Shown here: piece by piece, positions 47,983 to 61,710 of the stretch | How the letters are laid out: each line of letters starts with the position of its first letter | Position numbering within the stretch: the first letter of the stretch is position 1 | NCBI GenBank assembly: GCA_025667525.1 | Contig: CM046878.1 | Coordinates: 510,268,274 to 510,332,273, forward strand | Direction: 5' to 3' | DNA: 64,000 bases | Source of the DNA: Glebionis coronaria | Taxonomy: Eukaryota > Streptophyta > Magnoliopsida > Asterales > Asteraceae | The notes under the pieces: generated by a model | The model's input: the letters and a program-made list of their open reading frames with translations, nothing else | The model's database searches: none | What the model was told of the DNA's origin: nothing | Program-made: the position numbers and the translations under genes

Positions 47983-48762
47983 TAAATGGTTATTTTCACA
48001 TTCAAATTATGTGTGTTGTGACAATTATACCCTTAATAATTCCACATTTCATTAAATAGTGTAAGGTTATAAATCGCAAAACACCCAACATTTTAAGAGT
48101 GTTCAAATCATTAATCATAACAAAAGAACATTCACTACACTTTTTTTCTCTGTACATATGTGGTGGGATCAAGTGTCACAAACAACCGATCCTCAACAAG
48201 AACATTAGCCCCTGTCAACTGACATTCCGGCATTTGTGTATCCAACCTAAAAAGTATCAAAAATGGTGTCAAGCGATTAAGAAACCAACAAAATAAATTA
48301 CTAAGTTTAAATTTTCTATGTTTCCGAACAGATTCCAACTCTTTTTAAAGAACACCTATCTTTCAGAGTTTATGTACAACAAATAAACACTATGTCACAA
48401 CAACAAAATAAAATCGTATAATATCAATATTTTAATGAAGGTTCTTTACTTGAGTGCGTAAAATACGCTTGTCAACTTCATATTTTTAGTAGCAAAAATG
48501 GTTGCTTACCTAGTGCGTAAAATACCTTTGACTTGTCCTCCTAATTTACGCTGAAGATGCGTCTTGGTAACTGGTACTCTATTTGTGCCAATGCAACCTG
48601 AAAAGAAATACATGTCGGTTCATGATATATATTATACGTAGAACCAAACGGTGTCGTTTTAGTTTGTCAATTTCGCTTTGCTTTATTTAGCGTTTTAGAT
48701 ACCAACCAAATAAAAGCAGTCCTAATGATTAACTACAGTACTACACGACCAGATTTGCATAT

Positions 48763-49148
48763 AGGTGTGTCAATATTTTTGACCAGATCCGAATCTGGCC
48801 GATCTAACCCTGACACAAACATATTCGAATTGAACTAATCGGATTTAAATTTTAATTCGGGTAAATCTGGTCAACCCGAATAATTCAAAATCAGGTTAAA
48901 TTCGAGTTCGAGTCACCTCGATTGACTCCAATAACTTTTTTTTAGTTTTTCTAGTTTGTTAAATTTAATTTTAATATAATTTATATTAAAAAGAGTAAAT
49001 GAAGTTTTTCTTTTATACTTTCTTTAAATTCGGATTGACCGAACTCAGATTGACCCAACCCGAGTAATTTGAGTTGAAATCGTGTCGGGTTCAGGTAACT
49101 TATTTTTAGCCTTGACCCGAATTTAAGTCGACCTGATTCCCACCCTTA
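48763..49148. mobile_element. Degenerate hAT-type MITE (about 386 bp)
   Basis: The ends AGGTGTGTCAAT and (right, reverse-complemented) TAAGGGTGGGAAT are imperfect inverted repeats. The flanks TTTGCATAT and TTTACATAT look like an aged target duplication with one change. The interior is rich in CCGAAT, GACCCG and GGTTGACC words as in the other hAT-type elements here. Confidence 0.5.
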
Positions 49149-50074
49149 TTTACATATCACACCTTCATACTATTTGACGTATTACACAAAACGATCTGAA
49201 ACTTTTAACCATTTTGTGACTTTTTAATATAACAAATTTTACTTATCAAATATGAAACGTATACCTATCAGTTCATTCGGAAAAAAATATTATAAAAAGA
49301 TCGTTGAATTGCGAACCAAATGAGCCCAATGTTACACTGCTCTTGACATACGTATGATTTTATTAAAAATATTGAAATTTAATACATATTTTAATCCTTT
49401 TTTTATAAAATAGTCCTTGCGATTTTTTTCCTTGCAAGGTGAATGATTGTTGCGAACACTCTATTGCATTATCGATCAATTGCAGCGTTAACTTTTACAT
49501 ATTTATGTTTTTTAATATATTAAATTTCATTTAGCACATATGTTGCGAAAATCTAACGGTTCAATAAACAAAATATATCAACGAAAAGATATATGAATTG
49601 CGACCAAAACAAGCCCATATTAAAATACTTTTAACATACATATGACTTTATAAAAGAATGTTTACTGAAATATATATTTTAAAAAGTTTAAAACACACCC
49701 ATAAAATATCTAATAATTTTAAATAAACCACCGAGATAAAAAAACATATTTTATCGAGTAATGATATTTCACCTACTAATTATGCTTAAATACATGTCTA
49801 ATGCAGTAATCACTTGTAGATTTGTATTATGCATTTTCTCTATCTAATTCTCCACCAATTACTTTTTCAAATCCACAAATCAAATCATTAGGCATACAAG
49901 TAGGCTTGCTAATTAGACATAAGAATCATTTTTCTATTTTATATAGCAAACTCTATTGACATACATTTGACTGATATCAACAACTTCCTTGATAAAGAGT
50001 ATATTGACGACTACAACTACGGACTACGAACAAAAAAAGACTAATACTTACATGCTTTTGACATGCGTACGAGT
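49149..50074. other. AT-rich spacer without recognisable features
   Basis: No ORF of note, no terminal repeats and no similarity to other parts of the window that I can see. It ends at the LARD LTR. Confidence 0.6.
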
Positions 50075-52482
50075 TGTAAGACCCCGTATTTTCCCAGCAT
50101 TATTTTATTCTTTTATTCGTGCTTCTTGAATTTTCCAACGTATTATGTTTTCTTGTATTCTTATATGTAAATACTGAGATCATAATAATTTTAATAAATT
50201 ATACTTTTCAAGTATTTTCTAATCATTGATAAATACTTTATCTGGAATTATAAAATTTTTAATTTATTTTTCCATATTTATTTAAATCAAAGTTTTTGAT
50301 TTAAAATCACCCGCGTGCGTTTTACAATGAGAATACCTAGTGACCGCGATACCGACGGATGCCCAAACTTTACATTTTATTATCAATTGTTTCGGTAACT
50401 AATATTTTCGATGACTTCGTTTTAATTACGTATTAAGTCGTGTCGGGAAACCATAATATCACATTTTTGATGCATTTTAACTTTTGAAAAGTATTTTTAC
50501 GAAACCCGAGCTCTAATCTTATTTCTAATATTCGGATCAATAATTAGTACCCGACTTTTATTTGTCATGTTCGTTCGACGAATAATATTGAATTCTTGAT
50601 TAACCGACAAGATTATTGCTTTAACGTATCAAAATGTGCCTTTTATTATTTATTGGCAAAGTCTATGTCCGTCATCGACCATAAATATATTTGTTATGAC
50701 ATATAAATATTTTTATTGTCTTCGTTTTAATTTTTCATTTATGAGCATTCTTCGTAATTTATGCTAAACTTTTAAGTGTCATTTATTTATATGACGCGTT
50801 AATGTTTATTAAATAATAAGCCCTCATTTATATATCGAAATATTAATGTTCTCCGAATGTCGACGTTTTTATTTATCTTGAGTGTTTATTTTTCGTGGTT
50901 TAACACGTATCTTTCAAATCACATAACTTTTAAAATATCGAACTTCGATAATACCCGCTTTTATAAATAACTGGACAAAATTTAATATAACCTTACCATC
51001 TCACATGGTATATTCAGGTTTATAAGTGTCATATGACACTTTTGATGTGTTGTTGACATCTTGATACACGTGTTCTTCTACTTCCAAGATATCTCTTTCT
51101 ATTTTGTTTATTCATTCACAAATTAAATCTTGCACCATCCATGCCGTCATTTTCTAACCGAATAAGAAATACAAACACAAGGACAACACATTCACATCTC
51201 TTTTGATCTCTTATCTTTTCGTATATCAAAACCAAAATTGTTTTAGGTAAGATTCTTGAGGTAAACTTTGAATATTATTCTTGTAAAACTATTTTTCTTA
51301 GATGTATTTCAACTAGAACTACATCAACCACCATCTAACTATTATTATTCTAAATCTTATTTTACCTATAACTATGCATATTTATTATTTTACTTCTATA
51401 AATTATGTTGTAATAGTTGATTTAAAGGGTTGATGACATTGTATATGTGTTGTGATAGGTTAAAAGTGATAAGCAAGCCCTAAGGTCATGTTAGTAAAAA
51501 TATAATTTGGTCAGTTGCAAAACGTGTTACTTTGAATAAAATCAGTAAGTTTTGGATACTATGACTTGAAGTATTAAGATAGATGATTGTTTCGTTAGTA
51601 TTTCTCCGGGTGGTCCGTCCTGTGATGATTCTCGGTTCATGAGATATGACAAAAATAGTGCAACTAGTCAAATTTAAACATGCTGTATAAATCGAACTAA
51701 AAATCGTTGAAGAATATAGAAACAAGTAAAAAGTTAAAACTATGAGTTGTATATATAATCATGTAGAATTAGTGTGCATCGGGTGGTTTACCAATTCATT
51801 ACGGTAAGGAAATGGCGGCCAAAACGGCGAAACCCAAGTCGGCTGTGAATCACAGCCACCACTCTTTGGTTGTAAAAGGGGTAATTAGATTATGAAATGA
51901 TAGATTGAAGTAAAATGGACTTAATATCAGTGTAATACATGATCTTAGGATCACTTTTACATAAAGAACTCGTTCGGGTGATTTACGGTTTAGGAGTAGT
52001 GACTTAAATACCGAGACGTGTTATAAAATTTGAGTAATTAAACTATAATAATAATACGAATAACCTGGACGTTTTTATAACTCCCGAGGTAGTATGACCT
52101 ACTTATCAGGACGTAAAGACCCATTTTCATACATATATTTATAAAACCTAAGACCCGACTATGGAAAGATATTAAGTCGATATTGTTGAGGTGTTTTAGA
52201 TCCCGGAATGTTATAAAGTGGATTTGGGCTATAAGAGCCCAATATACACTTACAATGGCTATTAGGCCATTATTGGGCCTAAGATTAGGATTAATATTTG
52301 AATTCAAAAATGATCATATAATGGGCTTAAGTCATATAGATACTTAATGGGCCACTAGCGGACTAGTAACGGGCTTGTTTATTAAATATTGGTTAACACT
52401 TTAAAAATAATGAATTTTTATTTAAAGTTTTATAGAAAGTTTATAAAACTTATACAATGTCCAAAACTCCCTAAAAATATAC

Positions 52483-52492
52483 TATATAAATA
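52483..52492 (+). promoter_or_regulatory. TATA box of the LARD LTRs
   Basis: TATATAAATA lies about 180 bp before the shared module and is kept at 59607-59616 in the second LTR. A start site would be near 52520, in or just before the TCGTCTCGAGCC block. Confidence 0.5.
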
Positions 52493-52755
52493 AGTATAAG
52501 TTATTTATCGTCTCGAGCCTAAGACGCGTCTCGTTATATTAGGTCTCGTTCGGTCATATGTTGACCGTTGGGCATCTCGTTCTCGATCAATGAGCGATTG
52601 ATATCTCGTGAAGTCGTGTACCGACTATTGGACGTTTGTTCTTTTATCTACGTGTAATAGCTATATCAGCTGAGTTCATAGCCCCTTTTTTACTACTTAT
52701 ACATTGTTTCTAAACGCGGGGTGAGATTTTACATGGTGGAACACATTCATTTAAA

Positions 52756-52826
52756 ACTGTATGCTATCCAGAACTTGTATGCTATCCAGAACTTGTATGC
52801 TATCCCGATCTTGTATGCTTTCCAGA
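52756..52826 (+). repeat. 18-bp tandem repeat, four copies, inside the LTR
   Basis: The unit TTGTATGCTATCCAGAAC is repeated four times, with changes in the last two copies. The second LTR has the same array at about 59881-59953 with slightly different variants. It falls within the splice-bordered module and is absent from the Tekay-like LTR. Confidence 0.9.
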
Positions 52827-53563
52827 ACAGATTACCATTATTATTATTTCTTTTAGTCTATAGCCTTAAGTTTCCTCTCCTGATCATGAACCGTTAATTT
52901 ACTTATGTTGCTAAGCGCGAATGACGTGGGTGGATCCATCGAGATTGACAATCCCCATCCCATGTTGTGGTTGTTTAACCATAACGCATTTCATTTGTTT
53001 ATACCTGAGTATTTAGGCTGAATACTCCCTAGAGGAACTTACAATGAGTTAAGCTTCGGTTCATGAACTGAACAGCAATAATAATAATAGTTTCGGACAG
53101 TGGTTACTGTACATAACCATTTTCCCTAGTTCATGTTACAAATGAATGCTTGTGTTCCACACCTTTACTGTTAAACCTATGAATATCACTCAAATTTATG
53201 TTGATGATTTTACATTTTTAATCTCAGGTATTATTACTTAGGTTTGCTTAGATGGGAGCCGCAGGATATTATCGCAACTTGGAGATTTCTGTGTATATTT
53301 AAACTTTAGTTTTGGTAAAAACTGTCAGAAATTTTATCATATATTCTTGGTAACTATATGTTACAAAATGATAATTAAATAATAGATTTTCCGCTTATAA
53401 AACTCTGGGACCTTTTGTTTAAAAACTCTGATGTTAATGATGTAATGTATATGTTTTTATTACGTCAACTTTGTGTCAACAATATTTCATTGTTTTCTTG
53501 TAACATGAAGTGGAACCCCCTTGCTGCCTAGTTGTTCCCTTGCCTGATTTTGGGGGTCTCACA

Positions 53564-56500
53564 GATTGGTATCAGAGCGATGGTTATAGGGAACTGAGCT
53601 GTTTTCAAAACTTAGTCTATAACCGAAACTTCAAATATTTCATGTTTCTAAGTGTCAAACACAGAATCTGTCATGGTTGTTCGGTATCTGCGCGGGTAAT
53701 ACTCTAATCCTTATTAGTTACTTTTAATTATCGTGTTAGTATTTCATCTCCTGATTACATGTTGAAATATTACATTACCTTAATGATGATAATTACTATG
53801 TCTTTTCAAAGCCTTTGTGTTTCATGAATTATCATTGGATATTACTTGATTACATATGATCTTACTGCATTTCTTGAATTCGGGTTCTTGTGAATTGGTC
53901 TTATTATAATGATTTCATATTGTTATGACGTTACATAGTTGTATTTAGAGCGCGTATGCTGCCGACTTTTCATGCTCATTTTCCTGAGTACTATTTCTAT
54001 TTCATTTATGCGTGATACGACTGACCTCATATACTCGTTCGTTTTGAACCGTCTGTTTTTCTCGACCCACTGTTACATATTGTGCATACTCTCTTGATAC
54101 CATTGTTCGGGATTGGATAAGTGTTGCCTTCGATGACACTTCTAATTTTCATTTTACCACTGTGCGTGTTGCTTCCATTGTTTAACTTCTTAAGGATATC
54201 ATTTTCTGAACATTTGTGATTGGATGTCTTGAAAATAGTCTATCGATCGTTGTGTAGCTCAATGTGTCTCCGAAAAAGACTAAAGGACATCGTGTGAATC
54301 ACACATCTCGAAGCATTCATTGAATCCGTGTTGAATAATATCGTGGGTCTTCATAATCTTGATTGACCCTTACGTCACCGTTGTACACGACAATTGTACA
54401 TGGACTACATTTTATTTCAGTGACCAATCTACGTTTTGATTTCAAGTTACAACGTCCGTTTGTACCTTGAAAACATCATCATCAGCTTGTAATTCATCTT
54501 CTATTATGTGGCGATTGTTTGGAATACAATTCTACTTCTATAAACTTGTACCCTTCCTTTTCATTAAACCTCCTCGCTCCAGGAGTGCGACTGGTTAATG
54601 TTTCATTTCTTTCTCGGTATGTCTTGCGATTTTGGAAAATTACACTGCCAAGAGACCTTCCTGCATTGCATCTTGAAATCGAAGACACGGATGTCATGCG
54701 CCATTTTTGATTTCTGAGATTTTCGTTGGTATTATCGAGCCATTTCTATACTATGTTTTCTTTACATGATTAGTTTTACAATTTATTCTCTTTCGTCTTT
54801 ATGGATTCCTTTATCCTTTTCTTTTATATATGACTTATTTGTTATTCTACATTGTTTTTCTTTGTTTCTATCGTACCACTGATTTGGGTAAAGATTTGAA
54901 GTTCTCATTTTCACCGTTCGTTGTCATCTTGACACGTGTCTCATGGCGATTCCAACTAAACCTTTTGAAACTTTATTACCTAGTAACCATTTCATTGATT
55001 ATCTTGAACTACTATTCATTACCCTCATGTAACCCACTCGTTATTTTACAAGCTACCATATAAACCCAAACTGGTATTGTTCGTAAATCATTTTGTAAAA
55101 TGTTCCACTTGGACCTTGTTAAAATACTGGAATGTTATCTTATAAAATTAATTTATATTAATTTTACCATGTATTTTCGCAAATTGTTCTACCTAGGTTC
55201 TATAAAGAAATCTTGTAACATTACAAATGTTGAATTAAATATCTAGCCAGTAACTTATTGGCGAAGAGTTTCATATATTATTTTGATTCTTGTTTTTACA
55301 ATGGCATTATATACATATTTTAAGTAATATGACATATAATACTGGTTTGACGAATCTGGGCATCGCATTGCTAGTCCTAAATTATGCAAAGCCTGATCAC
55401 CTATGCTTAATTTAGAAGGAGCCATGCGGGGCCAAATAGTAGTCACTTTATATATTTGACCAAGAATCAACTTTTTAATTATGTTCCTTAAAAAGATAGA
55501 GAAAATAAAGTTTTTCTAAAAATAAAAAAAAAACTTTTATATCTTATGCGAGTAGCACCAGTTCGTGGCATGCACATATGATCCTTTATCTTTATTTGAA
55601 CGAAGTACATAACTTAAGCACATTATTCCTTACTCAACGACATTTGTTTTACTTGTTACCTCATCTTCCTTCGTGATATAATTCTCGTTACCACTTGTCT
55701 AATTTCTTACCATTGATACCAGACTTGAAATTTTCAACGTTGATATGCTTCTACATCGGTCGACCTTCCCTACCTATCTTGGTAAACCTTCGAAACATCT
55801 CTGGACGCGAATAGTGAGTTATGACTGGAAGTGACCAATAATTTCGTGTATCCATCATTATGTGTGTTAGACTCTACCTTCTTGAAATTCATTCGTGTGA
55901 ATCATGTGTTGATTTCGCCTCTCATTGTTGTTCTTCATTTTACTGGAATTTCTCTCAAGTGACTTCTTAAGAATTTTCTTTGATTCGAAAATTTGTTGTA
56001 TGGCTTTCTCTTTCGATCGTATGTCGACCATCGAGAACTTAATAAGCCGTTGTTGGTGACAGCAACTGCACACAAGAAGTGATGACTTGCTAAATCCTCT
56101 GTTTCTCATTGTCCTTATCATCGACGCATCTATCCTATCATATTTGTTAAAAAATTGGTACAAATTTTGTTTTATTCCCTCGTGCTATTGCTTGTATACT
56201 AACTGTTGATCGTTATTTGTTTCATAATCGTTTGCTATTTTGTCGCTTTCTGAAAACAAGAAACTGTCACATGTTTACCATTTGATGCAGTAAACACCTT
56301 CATGGATTTCTAAAAAAAAAAGAAAAAAAAAAGATTATTATTAATATTTTTTAAGAACGTTTTATACACTTTGTCAAATGTTTAAATTACAAAAATAACT
56401 GTTTCAAATTATATACCATATATATATATATATCCTCTTTGGGAAATTTACCTAGTGTTTCAAAGGATATCAGGCCGTATCTTTTAAAGTAACTGATTTT

Positions 56501-57199
56501 ATCATACTTTACCTTCAATATAATGAAGTTATTAAATTAATTTATAATTTCTAGCAATGATTTTAAATAACATGGAAAATCTGATTTTATCTAATGATAA
56601 CGATAAACTTGAGCTTCTAACAGAAACTTCATGCAGCCATCCAAAAATTCTTAAGCCGATCTGGATAACTATTTTGGAATTGTTCTACTTTTGCTTTAAA
56701 AATCCTGATCAAGAAAAAGATATAGCAACAACTTACTATAGATAGTTTGATTTTAAATCACTACACCTTGAAAATTTTTCTTTTAATCAAGGAAATACTT
56801 AAACTAAGTTTTAAAGTAATACCAAAATCCTAGATAACCAGATTGTTACATTTTAAGATTTTCATGTTTTATAGTTTTCATAATTTGCGATTCCTTGTCG
56901 ATTATCAGTTTTAACTCGTGCTAGCGCCCCTTCCCGTTTAAGCAAATCTCGTGCTCACGCCATCTCTTTATATTTTTTTTCATACCGAAAGGTCATTATT
57001 CTAATCCGAGTTTGAAAATTTATTCGAAAAGGAGCCAAGAAACTGAAGCGTAGTGAATTCTAATTGTGAAGGTATGCCGTGATGCAGAAATTACCTGGGA
57101 AGCAATGAATTTCTTCTACACTTTGTACCTCCTCTTGTTACTTCTTCTACTATTTCCAGGAGAACTCTGAGGGACCAGAGTTCCTTTAGGGGGGAAGAC
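53564..57199 (+). mobile_element. Noncoding LARD internal region (3.6 kb)
   Basis: It begins with the primer site TGGTATCAGAGC (53567-53578) and ends with a polypurine tract (TTTAGGGGGGAAGAC) against the second LTR. All frames are closed often. Short ORFs (for example 54830-55063 plus, 55867-56163 minus) have no retroviral motif. An A-rich run lies near 56312-56332. The first about 1.7 kb is shared with the minus-strand copy at the left end of the window. Confidence 0.85.
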
Positions 57200-60100
57200 T
57201 GTAATAACCCGCATTTTCCCAGCATTATTTTATTCTTTTATTCGTGCTTCTTGAATTTTCTAGCGTATTACGTTTTCTTGTATTCTTATATGTAAATCAT
57301 GAGATCATAATAATTTAAATAAATTATACTTTTCAAGTATTTTCTAATCACTGATAAATACTTTATCTGGAATTATAAAAATTTTAATTTATTTTTCCAT
57401 ATTTATTTAAATCAAAGTTTTTGATTTAAAATCACCTGCGTGCGTTTTACAACGAGAATACCTAGTGACCGCGATACCGACGGATGCCCAAACTTTACAT
57501 TTTATTATCAATTGTTTCGGTAATTAATATTTTCGATGACTTCGTTTAAATTACGTATTAAGTCGTGTCGGGAAACCATAATATCACATTTTTTATACAT
57601 TTTAACTTTTGAAAAGTATTTTTACGAAACCCGAGCTCTAACTTATTTCTAATATTCGGATCAATAATTAGTACCCGACTTTTATTTGTCATGTTCGTTC
57701 GACGAATAATATTAAATTCTTGATTAACCGACAAGATTATTGCTTTAACGTATCAAAATGTGCCTTTTATTATTTATTGGCAAAGTCTATGTCCGTCATC
57801 GACCATAAATATATTTGTTATGACATATAAACATTTTTATTGTCTTCGTTTTAATTTTTCATTTATGAGCATTCTTCGTAATTTATGCTAAACTTTTAAG
57901 TGTCATTTATTTATATGACGCGTTAATGTTTGTTAAATAATAAGCCCTCATTTATATATCGAAATATTAATGTTCTCCGAATGTCGACGTTTTCGTTTAT
58001 CTTGAGCGTTTATTTTTCGTGGTTTAACGCGTATCTTTCAAATCACATAACTTTTAAAATATCGAACTTCGATAATACCCGCTTTTATAAATAACTGGAC
58101 AAAATTTAATATAACCTTACTATCTCACATGGTATATTCAGGTTTATAAGTGTCATATGACACTTTTGATGTGTTGTTGACATCTTGATACACATGTTCT
58201 TCTACTTGCAAGATATCTCTTCCTATTTTGTTTATTCATTCACAAATTAAATCTTGCACCATCCATGCCGTCATTTTCTAACCTAATAAGAAATACAAAC
58301 ACAAGGACAACACATTCACATCTCTTTTGATCTCTTATCTTTTCGTATATCAAAACCAAAATTGTTTTAGGTAAGATTCTTGAGGTAAACTTTGAATATT
58401 ATTCTTGTAATACTATTTTTCTTATATGTATTTCAACTAAAACTACATCAACCACCATCTAACTATTATTATTCTAAATCTTATTTTACCTAAAACTATG
58501 CATATTTATTATTTTAATTCTATAAATTATGTTGTAATAGTTGATTCAAAGGGTTGATGACATTGTATATGTGTTGTGATAGGTTAAAAGTGATAAGCAA
58601 GCCCTAAGGTCATGTTAGTAAAATTATAATTTGGTCAGTTGCAAAACGTGTTACTTTGAATAAAATTAGTAAGTTTTGGATACTATGACTTGAAGTATTA
58701 AGATAGATGATTGTTTCGTTAGTATTTCTCCGGGTGGCCCGTCCTGTGATGATTCTCGGTTCATGAGATATGACAAAAATAGTGCAACTAGTCAAATTTA
58801 AACATGCTGTATAAATCGAACTAAAATTCGTTGAAGAATATAGAAACAAGTAAAAAGTTAAGACTATGAGTTGTATATATAATCATGTAGAATTAGTGTG
58901 CATCGGGTGGTTTACCAATTCATTACGGTAAGGAAATGGCGGCCAAAACGGCGAAACCCAAGTCGGCTGTGAATCACAGCCACCACTCTTTGGTTGTAAA
59001 AGAGGTAATTAGTTTATGAAATGATAGATTGAAGTAAAATGGACTTAATATCAGTATAATACATGATCTTAGGATCACTTTTACATAAAGAACTCGTTCG
59101 GGGGATTTACGGTTTAGGAGTAGTGACTTAAATACAGAGACGTGTTATAAAACTTGAGTAATTAAACTATAATAATAATACGAATAACCTGGGCATTTTT
59201 ATAACTCCCGAGGTAGTATGACCTACTTATCGGGACGTAAAGACCCATTTTCATACATATATTTATAAAACCTAAGACTCGACTATGGAAAGATATTAAG
59301 TCGATATTGTTGAGGTGTTTTAGATCCCGGAATGTTATAAAGTGGATTTGGGCTATAAGAGCCCAATATACACTTACAATGGCTATTAGGCCATTATTGG
59401 GCCTAAGATTAAGATTAATATTTGAATTCAAAAATGATCATATAATGGGCTTAAGTCATATAGATACTTAATGGGCCACTAGCGGACTAGTAACGGGCTT
59501 GTTTATCAAATATTGGTTAACACTTTGAAAATAATGAATTTTTATTTAAAGTTTTATAGAAAGTTTATAAAACTTATACAATGTCCAAAACTCCCTAAAA
59601 ATATACTATATAAATAAGTATAAGTTATTTATCGTCTCGAGCCTAAGACGCGTCTCGTTATATTAGGTCTCGTTCGGTCATATGTCGACCGTTGGGCATC
59701 TCGTTCTCGATCAATGAGCGATTGATATCTCGTGAAGTCGTGTACCGACTATTGGACGTTTGTTATTTTATCTACGTGTAATAGCTATATCAGGTGAGTT
59801 CATAGCCCCTTTTTTTACTACTTATACATTGTTTCTAAACGCGGGGTGAGATTTTACATGGTGGAACATATTCATTTAAAACTGTATGCTATCCAGAACT
59901 TGTATGCTATCCAGAACTTGTATGCTATCCAGATCTTGTATGCTTTCCAAAACAGATTACCATTATTATTATTGCTTTTAGTCTATAGCCTTAAGTTTCC
60001 TCTCCTGATCATGAACCGTTAATTTACTTGTGTTGCTAAGCGCGAATGTTGTGGGTGGATCCATCGGGATTGACAATCCCCGTCCCATGTTGCGGTTGTT

Positions 60101-60688
60101 TAACCATGACGCATTTCATTTGTTTATACCTGAGTATTTAGGCTGAATACTCCCTAGAGGAACTTACAATGAGTTAAGCTTCGGTTCATGAACTGAACAG
60201 CAATAATAATAATAGTTTCGGACAGTGGTTACTGTACATAACCATTTTCCCTATTTCATGTTACAAATGAATGCTTGTGTTCCACATCTTTACTGTTAAA
60301 CCTATGAATATCACTCAAATTTATGTTGATGATTTTACATGTTTAATCTCAGGTATTATTACTTAGGTTTGCTTAGATGGGAGCTCGCAGGATATTATCG
60401 CAGCTTGGAGATTTCTGTGTATATTTAAACTTTAGTTTTGGTAAAAACTGTCAGAAATTTTATCATATATTCTTGGTAACTATATGTTACAAAACGATAA
60501 TTAAATAATAGATTTTCCGCTTATAAAACTTTGGGACCTTTTGTTTAAAAACTCTGATGTTAATGATGTAATGTATATGTTTTTATTACGTCAACTTTGT
60601 GTCAACAATATTTCATTGTTTTCTTTTGCCATGACTGGAACTCCCTTGCTGCCTAGTTGTTCCCTTGCCTGATTTTGGGGGTCTCACA
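57200..60688 (+). mobile_element. Second LARD LTR (3489 bp)
   Basis: It starts TGTAATAACCCG and ends GGGGGTCTCACA, the same length as the first LTR with scattered substitutions. It keeps the donor-like CAG|GTGAGTTCATAGCCCC (about 59794-59812). It is followed by a primer site (60692-60703) and not by flanking DNA, so it serves as 3' LTR of one unit and 5' LTR of the next. Confidence 0.9.
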
Positions 60689-61684
60689 GATTGGTATCAG
60701 AGCGATGGTTATAGGGAACTGAGCTGTTTTCAAAACTTAGTCTATAACCGAAACTTTAAATATTTCATGTTTCTAAGTGTCAAACACAGAATCTGTCATG
60801 GTTGTTCGGTATCTGCGCGGGTAACACTCTAATCCTTATTAGTTACTTTTAATTATCGTTGTAGTATTTCATCTCCTGAATACATGTTGAAATATTACAT
60901 TACCTTAATGATGATAATTACTATGTCTTTTCAAAGCCTTTGTGTTTCATGAATTATCATTGGATATTACTTGATTACATATGATCTTACTGCATTTCTT
61001 GAATTCGGGCTCTTGTGAATTGGTCTTATTATAATGATTTCATATTGTTATGACGTTACATAGTTGTATTTAGAGCGCGTATGCTGCCGACTTTTCATGC
61101 TCATTTTTCTGAGTACTATTTCTATTTCATTTATGCGTGATACGACTGACCTCATATACTCGTTCGTTTTGAACCGTCTGTTTTTCTCGACCCACTGTTA
61201 CATATTGTGCATACTCTCTTGATACCATTGTTCGGGATTGGATAAGTGTTGCCTTCGATGACACTTCTGATTTTCATTTTACTACTGTGCGTGTTGCTTC
61301 CATTGTTTAACTTCTTAAGGATATCATTTTCTGAACATTTGTGATTGGATGTCTTGAAAATAGTCTATCGATCGTTGTGTAGCTCAATGTGTCTCCGAAA
61401 AAGACTAAAGGACATCGTGTGAATCACACATCTCGAAGCATTCATTGAATCCGTGCTGAATAATATCGTGGGTCTTCATAATCTTGATTGACCCTTACGT
61501 CACCGTTGTATACGACAATTGTACATGGACTACATTTTATTTCAGTGACCAATCTGCGTTTTGATTTCAAGTTACAACGTCCGTTTGTACCTTGAAAACA
61601 TCATCATCATCTTGTAATTCGTCTTCTATTATGTGGCGATTGTTTGGAATTCAATTCTACTTCTATAAACTTGTACCCTTCCTT
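60689..61684 (+). mobile_element. Truncated second LARD internal region
   Basis: It is nearly identical to 53564-54563 and stops after CCCTTCCTTTT. What follows (GGTTACGACGCTAG, a short GT-rich run, then the TA tract) has no counterpart in the first unit. Confidence 0.9.
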
Positions 61685-61708
61685 TTGGTTACGACGCTAG
61701 TGTGTGTT

Positions 61709-61710
<2 letters not shown>

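Larger units (their letters stand above)
46690..48600 (-). pseudogene. Decayed HflX-type GTPase gene, disrupted by two MITEs
   Basis: Minus-strand exon pieces appear in the right order. They are VALAQIEYQLPR (48597-48559), THLQRKLGGQVKG (48562-48525), EVDKRILRTQ (48479-48450), KELESVRKHRK (about 48335-48305, after a stop), VGYTNAGMS (about 48245-48225), LTGANVLVEDRLF with TLDPTT (48218-48159), and the C-terminal ENGTLIRGHVPLHYARLL (about 46815-46755). These match the helical domain, P-loop, switch region and tail of HflX ribosome-binding GTPases, which in plants are often organellar. The P-loop Lys is Met and about 10 bases are lost after it. Several pieces are in different frames, and the middle of the GTPase domain is missing or lost around the two MITEs. 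Confidence 0.78.
50075..53563 (+). mobile_element. First LARD LTR (3489 bp)
   Basis: It starts TGTAAGACCCCG and ends GGGGGTCTCACA. A TATA box is at 52483-52492. The splice-like donor of the shared module is CAG|CTGAG here, where the second LTR keeps CAG|GTGAG, so the donor would be lost in this copy. The acceptor-like AATCTCAG lies near 53220-53227. Confidence 0.9.
50075..61684 (+). mobile_element. LARD-like element in LTR-internal-LTR-internal arrangement
   Basis: Order: LTR (50075-53563), internal (53564-57199), LTR (57200-60688), then a second internal copy truncated at 61684. Both LTRs are 3489 bp and very similar, and a primer site follows each. A shared middle LTR between two internal copies is what unequal recombination between LTRs of tandem or identical elements leaves behind. 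The left flank is CGAGT; a right-hand duplication cannot be checked because the second unit is cut. No protein domain is encoded, so it depended on another element's machinery. Confidence 0.88.

Noticed and set aside
52756..52826. Four-copy 18-bp repeat as a possible CRISPR or iteron set
   Set aside because: It lies inside an LTR, recurs in the partner LTR and has no spacers; it is a plain tandem repeat.
55867..56163. 98-codon minus-strand ORF in the LARD internal region with a CSCCHQQ motif
   Set aside because: It is antisense to the element and the Cys/His spacing does not fit a zinc knuckle.
50075..60688. A simple complete LTR retrotransposon
   Set aside because: The second LTR is followed by a primer site and another internal copy instead of a target duplication, so the unit is a recombined tandem.
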